DNA of 6,433 nucleotides, taken from positions 1 to 6,433 of the forward strand of contig SDWN01000127.1 in NCBI GenBank assembly GCA_004195305.1, written 5' to 3'. How positions within the stretch are numbered: the first letter of the stretch is position 1; every line of letters starts with the position of its first letter. Below the pieces are notes generated by a model. That model saw only the letters and a list, made by a program, of their open reading frames with translations, searched no databases and was not told the DNA's origin. The DNA is from Neptunomonas sp. (GTDB taxonomy: Bacteria; Pseudomonadota; Gammaproteobacteria; Pseudomonadales; Balneatricaceae). The translations under genes were made by a program, and so were the position numbers. Below, piece by piece: positions 1-6,433 of the stretch.

Positions 1-19
1 AGATGTGTATAAGAGACAG
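1..19 (+). other. Sequencing-adapter remnant (Tn5 mosaic end)
   Basis: These bases read AGATGTGTATAAGAGACAG, which is the complete 19-base hyperactive Tn5 mosaic end carried by tagmentation (Nextera-type) adapters. The mosaic end is an engineered hybrid of the Tn5 outside and inside ends, so an exact copy at the very edge of a contig points to untrimmed adapter, not to a natural transposon. It places an in-frame TAA (10-12) ahead of the lnt fragment. It also creates a false ORF at 3-197 whose protein starts MCIRDR. Genomic sequence begins at base 20. Confidence 0.97.
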
Positions 20-207
20 GGCCCCAGTTTGCGACCGACGTATTGCACGGCGAAGTGCAACCGATGCAGGGCACCACCCCCTTTATTCGTTTCGGCTCGA
101 GTCCGATACTGGCGCTGAGTGCGCTGCTGCTGGGCGCCTCGCTATTACACAAGCGCAACCGCCGCAGCGCCACCTACAAACGCAGCTTACAAAGTAACCA
201 ACGCTAG
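20..207 (+). CDS. lnt: Apolipoprotein N-acyltransferase, C-terminal fragment
   Basis: This is the 3' end of a gene cut by the contig edge. The first whole genomic codon is at 22, and 61 codons lead to the TAG at 205-207. The peptide contains HGEVQPMQGTTPFIRFG, typical of the last periplasmic segment of Lnt. A hydrophobic stretch (about fragment residues 28-42, PILALSALLLGASLL) follows as the final membrane helix, and then a basic cytoplasmic tail (HKRNRR). Lnt is an inner-membrane enzyme that transfers the third acyl chain from phospholipid to the N-terminal cysteine of lipoproteins. Its catalytic Glu-Lys-Cys triad lies in the missing part, so activity cannot be judged. Location near leuS and a DUF1451 gene agrees with the Pseudomonas order. 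Lnt would be expected to mature the LptE lipoprotein encoded downstream. Identification rests on a short tail plus synteny. Confidence 0.85.
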
Positions 208-240
208 CAGCCTAGCCTCAGCGCCGTGATCAACGCGCTA

Positions 241-798
241 TCAGGATGCGCCATTATCCCGATGAAAGTAATGGCTCTGACACTGATGACAAGGCGCTAT
301 CACCGAAGTTTGCTCCAGCTTAACCAACGCGCCACATTCAAGACAGCGTAAACGCCCTGCCGCAGCCACCTCGCCCGCCAGATAATCCTCAGGGCCATGA
401 TCCAACCGCAACTGCAGCTCGGCTTGATCTACCCGGGTTTTGTCGGCCAATCCAAACAGCTTCTCGACAACCGCATATTCCAGCGCCTGCAGATCAAAGT
501 TTAACCACTGGGCGATCCCTTCACCGGTTTTGTGAATGACCGAGCCCGCTTCGCGCAGATCACGGCGCAGATAAGCCTGCAGCAGGTCCAGCTCGTCCCG
601 GGTCATCTCTCTGGCGGCCAGTTCAAGCTCGGCAGCTTCCTCAATTTTATGCTGAATAAAAGGCCAGGATTGCACCTCAACCTGGTCAATAGAGAGATAA
701 ACGCGCTCGAGCAACCGATTGTAAATATCCGTTGCATCCTTAGGCAGTTGTGGCGAGCTGTTGTCCGGTTTTTCGTTGTTTGGATCTGTTTGGTTCAT
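241..798 (-). CDS. ybeL: YbeL-like zinc-ribbon protein (DUF1451 family)
   Basis: This is a 185-residue soluble protein with no signal peptide or membrane segment. The first 20 residues are polar and probably disordered. Residues 21-130 are charged and predicted helical, with an acidic stretch KIEEAAELELAAREMTRDEL (51-70). A C-terminal zinc ribbon has paired cysteines C152-x2-C155 and C170-x2-C173. This is the layout of the DUF1451/YbeL family, whose role is not established. E. coli YbeL is somewhat shorter and is likewise encoded beside leuS. The ATG at 796-798 is preceded on the minus strand by GAGGG four bases upstream (803-807), which supports this start. The gene converges on lnt with 33 bases between stops and diverges from leuS. 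The family call is firm; the function is unknown, and the gene symbol is by homology and position only. Confidence 0.88.
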   Translation of the reverse strand: MNQTDPNNEKPDNSSPQLPKDATDIYNRLLERVYLSIDQVEVQSWPFIQHKIEEAAELELAAREMTRDELDLLQAYLRRDLREAGSVIHKTGEGIAQWLNFDLQALEYAVVEKLFGLADKTRVDQAELQLRLDHGPEDYLAGEVAAAGRLRCLECGALVKLEQTSVIAPCHQCQSHYFHRDNGAS

Positions 799-878
799 AG
801 CGCCCTCACTCAGGCCGACAAAGCGCGACCTACCCCTATCTGCATCTGGCTATCTATTGTATCCTAGCCGCTTTTCTC

Positions 879-922
879 ATGACCCTAGAGCTGCTTTGTA
901 ACGATAGCAAAACAGCGGTCAT
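879..922 (+). promoter_or_regulatory. Long imperfect hairpin in the leuS leader
   Basis: Two consecutive inverted repeats share one axis. ATGACC (879-884) pairs with GGTCAT (917-922), and GCTGCTTTGT (890-899) pairs with GCAAAACAGC (907-916). The second pair has one C-A mismatch and one G-U pair. The loop is AACGATA (900-906), and CTAGA (885-889) bulges on the 5' side. That gives 15 Watson-Crick pairs, ending 32 bases before the leuS ATG. No T-run follows on either strand and the flanking genes diverge, so it is not a standard terminator. It could be a leader RNA structure affecting leuS, or a DNA operator for one or both divergent genes. The pairing is seen directly; the function is inference. 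Confidence 0.45.
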
Positions 923-954
923 CCTAATGCGCTCAGCACGGTTACTTAAGTCAC

Positions 955-3546
<2,592 letters not shown>

Positions 3547-3549
3547 ACG

Positions 3550-4068
3550 ATGTCAGCAAGGTGCGAACGTTATGGGCTCAAACTCGCGCTTATAGCCCTA
3601 CTCACCCTTGCCAGCGGCTGTGGTTTTCAGCCGCGTGGCGTGATAGAGGTTGCGGAGCAACTTAAAACCCTCTATCTACTGGGGGATGAACGCAGTGCAA
3701 TCTACCAGACGGTCGAGCGCAGCTTCGAATCCAGCGGGGTGGTACTGGTCAACACGCCCGAGCAAGCGCCCTACCGTATCAACCTGATCGGAGTACAGCA
3801 TCAGCGCCGCTCGGCATCGCTAAACGAGAGGGCAAAGACTCAGGAGTATGAGCTGCGCTCGTTCTTGAGCTATGAGATCCAAGACAGCATGGGTGCCATC
3901 CTGGTCAAACCGACCCAGATCTATACTGAACGCACCTATAGCTACGACGAGAACAGCGTCAATGCCAAAGAGGCCGAAGAAGCGTTACTGCGCCAGGAGA
4001 TGCGCATCAACCTAGCCCAGCAGCTGGTACGCCGTTATCTCAAACTGGCTGAGATCTATAGCCGCTAA
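3550..4068 (+). CDS. lptE: LPS-assembly lipoprotein LptE
   Basis: This is a 172-residue outer-membrane lipoprotein precursor. A basic N-terminus (R4, R7, K11) precedes a hydrophobic segment (about 12-22) and a lipobox ASGC, with Cys24 as the lipidated residue. The CGFQPRG that follows resembles the CGFxLRG start of mature LptE proteins. Residue +2 is Gly, not the Asp that retains lipoproteins in the inner membrane, so outer-membrane sorting is expected. In known systems LptE plugs the LptD barrel and helps insert lipopolysaccharide into the outer leaflet. The remainder, without further membrane segments, fits the alpha/beta LptE fold, including RTYSYDENSVNAKEAEEALL (about 123-142). The family diverges strongly, so the call also leans on position between leuS and holA, conserved in many gammaproteobacteria. 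A GGTGAG (3534-3539) ten bases upstream is a plausible ribosome site inside the end of leuS. Confidence 0.94.
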   Translation: MSARCERYGLKLALIALLTLASGCGFQPRGVIEVAEQLKTLYLLGDERSAIYQTVERSFESSGVVLVNTPEQAPYRINLIGVQHQRRSASLNERAKTQEYELRSFLSYEIQDSMGAILVKPTQIYTERTYSYDENSVNAKEAEEALLRQEMRINLAQQLVRRYLKLAEIYSR

Positions 4069-4071
4069 GCG

Positions 4072-5088
4072 ATGAAAATCAAACAGGAACAGCTCAGCAG
4101 CCACGTCAAGCAACCGCTACAGCCGGTCTACCTCCTCTGCGGTGACGAACCGCTGTTAATCCAGGAAGCTGGCGATCAGCTCCGTGCCAGCGCCAGAAAC
4201 ACCGGCTTTAGTGAGCGCGAGGTATTTCATGCAGACGCCGGTTTCAGCTGGGAAAGGCTGCTCCAGAGTAGCCAAAGCCTGTCTCTTTTTTCAGATAAGC
4301 AGCTCATAGAACTGCACATCCCCAACGGCAAACCCGGCGCCAAGGGCGGCGATATGCTGGCGCAGATACTCGCATCCCCATCCCCCGATAACCTTATCCT
4401 GATCTACTGCCCCAAACTGGACGCGGCTGCGCAACGCAGTGCCTGGTTTAAAGCGATCGACAAAGCCGGTGTGATCATCCAGTTCTGGCCAGTCGAGCCG
4501 CAGCGACTGCCCGGCTGGATTCAGCAGCGCTGCCGTCACGCAGGACTGAGTATCGACGCCGATGCTGCACAATTACTGGCCGATCGGGTCGAAGGCAATC
4601 TGCTCGCCGCGGCGCAGGAGATAGAAAAACTCAAACTGATCAATGACGGCAGCCCGCTGAATGTCGAGCAGATCATCGGCGGCGTAGCCGACAACGCCCG
4701 TTACGATCTGTACGGTTTGATCGATGCGGCGCTTGAAGCCAAACCAGCCCGCTGTCTGAAGATGCTTCAGGGCCTTCGTGCTGAGGGCACCGATGCGATA
4801 GTATTGCTAGGCAGCCTGACCTGGGAACTCCGGAAGCTGCTGGAGCTGAGCCAAAACTCAGGCCCTATCTCCGACCTGCAATATAAAAAGCACCGCATCT
4901 GGGGTAACCGCAAGACCGTGATCAACCAGGCACTGCGGCGACTCAAACCCCATCAACTAAGACAGATGCTACAGCAATGCGCTGCGATCGATCTGGCTAT
5001 TAAAGGCATGCGCCCTGATGACCCCTGGCTATTACTCAGCATTCTGGCACTTGAATTATCAGGAAAACCTGCCTTACCCAGCGTTTAG
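4072..5088 (+). CDS. holA: DNA polymerase III delta subunit
   Basis: This 338-residue protein is close to the 343 of E. coli HolA. Delta is the clamp-loader subunit that prises open the beta sliding clamp. The N-terminal domain has the family pattern PVYLLCGDEPLLIQE (18-32). LSLF (70-73) aligns with the E. coli wedge that inserts into the beta clamp (MSLF, residues 71-74). A second domain contains EGNLLAAAQEIEKL (174-187). The C-terminal collar domain carries KKHRIWGNRK (272-281), comparable to DKHRVWQNRR in E. coli. As expected for delta, no functional Walker ATPase motif is apparent. The ATG lies three bases after the lptE stop with a poor Shine-Dalgarno, suggesting translational coupling. 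Many bacteria carry nadD next; here a 216-base spacer and pilin genes follow instead. Confidence 0.97.
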   Translation: MKIKQEQLSSHVKQPLQPVYLLCGDEPLLIQEAGDQLRASARNTGFSEREVFHADAGFSWERLLQSSQSLSLFSDKQLIELHIPNGKPGAKGGDMLAQILASPSPDNLILIYCPKLDAAAQRSAWFKAIDKAGVIIQFWPVEPQRLPGWIQQRCRHAGLSIDADAAQLLADRVEGNLLAAAQEIEKLKLINDGSPLNVEQIIGGVADNARYDLYGLIDAALEAKPARCLKMLQGLRAEGTDAIVLLGSLTWELRKLLELSQNSGPISDLQYKKHRIWGNRKTVINQALRRLKPHQLRQMLQQCAAIDLAIKGMRPDDPWLLLSILALELSGKPALPSV

Positions 5089-5094
5089 CCCCTC

Positions 5095-5110
5095 TGGCAG
5101 GCAGATTGAT
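5095..5110 (+). promoter_or_regulatory. Degenerate sigma-54-like promoter match
   Basis: TGGCAGG, four bases, then TTGAT resembles the sigma-54 consensus TGGCACG-N4-TTGCA, with correct spacing and an intact -24 GG. The -12 GC is GA here, which usually weakens such promoters strongly. It starts 7 bases after holA and lies about 195 bases upstream of the minor-pilin start. Sigma-54 drives pilin genes such as pilA in Pseudomonas, which makes the match worth recording, but a chance match is quite possible. Confidence 0.15.
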
Positions 5111-5178
5111 ACCCTTCCACCCTTAACAACACCTGCAGATTTTCAACATCGCGGCATGTCGGACACCTTTAGAAAACT

Positions 5179-5194
5179 TAAAACGCCCGTTTTA
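5179..5194. repeat. AT-rich palindrome between holA and the pilin genes
   Basis: TAAAACG (5179-5185) and CGTTTTA (5188-5194) form a perfect 7-base inverted repeat with a 2-base centre; as RNA it would be a shorter stem with a GCCC loop. On the + strand the second arm supplies TTTTATT, so it could act as a weak intrinsic terminator for leuS-lptE-holA. A stem with so few G-C pairs would be poor at this. A protein-binding operator for the downstream pilin operon is the alternative. Confidence 0.25.
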
Positions 5195-5248
5195 TTGATT
5201 CAGCTCAACACTCGCCTAGACCAACCCTGCGCTAGATCAAAGCTTATA

Positions 5249-5277
5249 GCGTCAAAAACGCCTAAGGTGTGTATAAG
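5249..5277 (+). promoter_or_regulatory. Possible sigma-70-type promoter for the minor-pilin genes
   Basis: TATAAG (5272-5277) matches five of six bases of the -10 consensus. The hexamer 17 bases upstream, GCGTCA (5249-5254), matches the -35 consensus at only three positions. Transcription would begin near 5284 and leave a leader of about 20 bases before the ATG at 5305, enough for the GGAA ribosome site at 5295-5298. The -35 is poor, so an activator would be needed if this promoter is real. Confidence 0.25.
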
Positions 5278-5294
5278 CCATCGGATATGAAATC

Positions 5295-5298
5295 GGAA
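5295..5298 (+). promoter_or_regulatory. Ribosome binding site deciding the fimT start
   Basis: GGAA lies six bases before the ATG at 5305. The upstream candidates GTG 5269 and ATG 5287 lack a comparable purine-rich site. Starting at 5305 also gives the short basic leader (MRPHSG) usual for type IV prepilins. Confidence 0.5.
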
Positions 5299-5304
5299 TA
5301 CACC

Positions 5305-5898
5305 ATGCGCCCTCATTCTGGCTTTACACTGATTGAATTGTTGATCACGCTCGCAATAGCTGCCATTTTGGCCAGCTTGATGGCGCCGAGCTTCACCTCG
5401 TTCATCAAAGACAACCGCCTATCGGGCCAGATCAACTCCCTGATAGGCACCATTCATCTGTCCCGTGGCGAAGCGGCCAACCGCCGCACCATCGTCACCC
5501 TGTGTGCCAGTAACAATGGCGCAAACTGCAACAGTACTAATTGGGAAGCTGGCTGGATCCTGTTTAGCGACTCCAGCAACAGCGGTAACCAGATCATCGA
5601 TGGTACCGATCAACTGCTGCTTTATCAGGAACCTTTGGAAGGAAACAATACCCTGCGCGCCACTGGCTTCAGCGGCAGCAACCTTGGGGTTATGCAGTTC
5701 AGCTCTACCGGTTTTATTCTCGCATCGTCCCCGGCGCCCGGCACTTTTACGCTCTGTGATGACCGAGGAGCCACTCTCGCTAAGGCGATAGTGGTTAACA
5801 TCTCCGGGGTATCCCGGTTATCGGTCGATGAGAGCAGTACACCTGACGGCATCGTCAATGATCACCAAGGCAGCCTGGGAGACGTCACATGCCCCTAG
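5305..5898 (+). CDS. fimT: Type IV minor prepilin, FimT/FimU (GspH-like) family
   Basis: From the ATG at 5305 the product has 197 residues. It opens with a class III leader MRPHSG, cleaved by prepilin peptidase PilD after Gly6. The mature N-terminus, FTLIELLITLAIAAILASLM, has Phe+1 and the essential Glu+5 and forms the hydrophobic assembly helix (about 7-26). The globular part shows GspH-domain signatures: SRGEAANRRTIVTLCAS (53-69), a tryptophan-rich WEAGWILFSD (80-89) and FTLCDDRGATLAKAIVV (148-164). C67/C75 and C151/C196 may form two disulfides in the periplasm. FimT/FimU proteins belong to the minor-pilin complex that primes pilus assembly and sits at the tip; some bind DNA during uptake. 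An open frame continues up to a GTG at 5269 and an ATG at 5287, which would lengthen the leader by 12 or 6 residues. FimT versus FimU cannot be settled here. Confidence 0.9.
   Translation: MRPHSGFTLIELLITLAIAAILASLMAPSFTSFIKDNRLSGQINSLIGTIHLSRGEAANRRTIVTLCASNNGANCNSTNWEAGWILFSDSSNSGNQIIDGTDQLLLYQEPLEGNNTLRATGFSGSNLGVMQFSSTGFILASSPAPGTFTLCDDRGATLAKAIVVNISGVSRLSVDESSTPDGIVNDHQGSLGDVTCP
5877..5881 (+). promoter_or_regulatory. Shine-Dalgarno supporting the pilV start at 5889
   Basis: GGGAG lies inside the 3' end of fimT, seven bases before ATG 5889, a near-ideal sequence and spacing. It favours 5889 over the in-frame ATG at 5928, where the nearest strong purine run (GAAGG, 5909-5913) is 14 bases away. 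Confidence 0.6.
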
Positions 5899-6433
5899 TC
5901 TCTTGCCTGAAGGTTAAGTCCCGAGCGATGACTTCACAGCAACGGGGTGTGAGCATGATCGAGGTGTTGATCGCCCTGGTACTGCTGGTCACCACCCTGC
6001 TCGGCGCCACCGCGCTGCAGATGACCGGACTGCAGACCAACCGCAGCGCTTACTACCGTACTCAGGCCAGCCTGCTTGCCTACGACATTGCCGACCGGAT
6101 CCGCCTCAACGCCCGCTACGCCAGTGGAGATAACGACCGTTACAGTTTAGACACAGCCAATCCGACCACGCCCTCGAGCAGTAGCTGTGCCACCGCCACC
6201 TCGGGCTGCTCGGCGCAGAATCTGCGCGATCTTGATATCCGGGAATGGAGCGAAAATTTTTATGATGTCTCGCTGCTCGGCCATGACAGCAGCGCCTACA
6301 AAGCGGTTTTACCCGGCGGTGCAGGCAAGGTGACCGCCAGCGGTGCCCGTTTTTCAGTTGAAATAAGCTGGCAGGAGCTGAATTGGAACGTTACCGGCAA
6401 TAGCAACAAGGCAGATACCACCAAGACCTTCAC
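5889..6433 (+). CDS. pilV: Type IV pilus minor prepilin PilV, 3' truncated by window end
   Basis: The reading frame stays open for 181 codons to the last base, with no stop. A 20-residue leader ends ...SQQRG, with predicted PilD cleavage after Gly20. The mature start VSMIEVLIALVLLVTTLLGA has Glu+5 and the hydrophobic helix (21-40). Further PilV hallmarks are a long amphipathic continuation (QMTGLQTNRSAYYRTQASLL, 44-63), AYDIADRIRLN, the pair C100/C107, LRDLDIREW (112-120) and LPGGAGKV (141-148). PilV is a minor pilin of the initiation/tip complex with FimU, PilW, PilX, PilE and the PilY1 adhesin. The start overlaps fimT by 10 bases, suggesting translational coupling. Starting at ATG 5928 would give a conventional 7-residue leader (MTSQQRG), so the true N-terminus is not certain. 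In related clusters pilW and pilX follow. Confidence 0.9.
   Translation, partial: MPLVSCLKVKSRAMTSQQRGVSMIEVLIALVLLVTTLLGATALQMTGLQTNRSAYYRTQASLLAYDIADRIRLNARYASGDNDRYSLDTANPTTPSSSSCATATSGCSAQNLRDLDIREWSENFYDVSLLGHDSSAYKAVLPGGAGKVTASGARFSVEISWQELNWNVTGNSNKADTTKTF

Noticed and set aside
1..19. Remnant of a natural Tn5/IS50 transposon
   Set aside because: The natural Tn5 outside and inside ends differ from this sequence. It is the engineered mosaic end, at the extreme edge, with no transposon genes nearby.
220..239. Possible terminator between convergent lnt and ybeL (AGCGC/GCGCT arms)
   Set aside because: The stem is only 5 bp with a 10-base loop and no T-run on either strand, so it is not supportable as an intrinsic terminator.
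532..867. 111-codon open frame on the + strand
   Set aside because: It lies mostly antisense to the zinc-ribbon gene, which has clear family motifs and a good ribosome site. The + frame shows no recognisable domain.
799..954. T-box or known riboswitch upstream of leuS
   Set aside because: No T-box consensus and no terminator/antiterminator pair are visible, and T-boxes are not typical of gammaproteobacteria. Only the hairpin at 879-922 stands out.
799..954. Sigma-70 promoters for the divergent genes
   Set aside because: TACAAT-like and TAACGAT-like -10 candidates exist on the two strands, but none has an acceptable -35 at proper spacing, so no position is called.
5268..5277. Ten bases (TGTGTATAAG) shared with the mosaic end at 1-19
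   Set aside because: Identity stops after ten bases on both sides, and the site lies in a natural spacer. This is a chance match, not a second adapter or a junction.
5018..5290. 90-codon open frame overlapping the holA end and the spacer
   Set aside because: It starts inside holA in another frame, its translation lacks domain or signal features, and no ribosome site precedes it.

Overview
This is an ordinary housekeeping stretch of a gammaproteobacterial chromosome, broken off at both ends. The order of an lnt tail, a convergent DUF1451 zinc-ribbon gene and leuS-lptE-holA matches the lnt/ybeL-like/leuS/lptE/holA neighbourhood known in Pseudomonas and, in part, in Escherichia coli. The protein sequences suggest a Pseudomonadales/Cellvibrionales-like gammaproteobacterium. 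I cannot name the genus. No mobile element, CRISPR array, tRNA or rRNA was seen.

Bases 1-19 are not genomic: they are the exact 19-base Tn5 mosaic end used in tagmentation library adapters. Biological sequence starts at base 20, inside the last 61 codons of lnt (apolipoprotein N-acyltransferase), which ends at 207. A ybeL-like zinc-ribbon gene runs on the minus strand (241-798) and converges on lnt.

A 156-base divergent spacer (799-954) separates it from leuS. This spacer holds a long imperfect hairpin (879-922) and a small leucine-containing reading frame of doubtful status. leuS (955-3546), lptE (3550-4068) and holA (4072-5088) follow with 3-base gaps, as a tight operon. They supply leucyl-tRNA synthetase, the lipoprotein partner of LptD in LPS export, and the delta subunit of the DNA polymerase III clamp loader.

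A 216-base spacer (5089-5304) then leads to a type IV pilus minor-pilin cluster. A FimT/FimU (GspH-like) prepilin gene (5305-5898) overlaps by 10 bases a pilV gene that runs off the window. In related bacteria pilW, pilX, pilY1 and pilE-type genes follow, and the products form the initiating complex at the pilus tip. The spacer has weak promoter-like and palindromic sequences, none proven.

No new biological system is evident. The points most worth a second look are the adapter at the left edge, the leuS leader hairpin, the exchange of zinc-site cysteines in LeuRS, and the placement of minor-pilin genes directly after holA.
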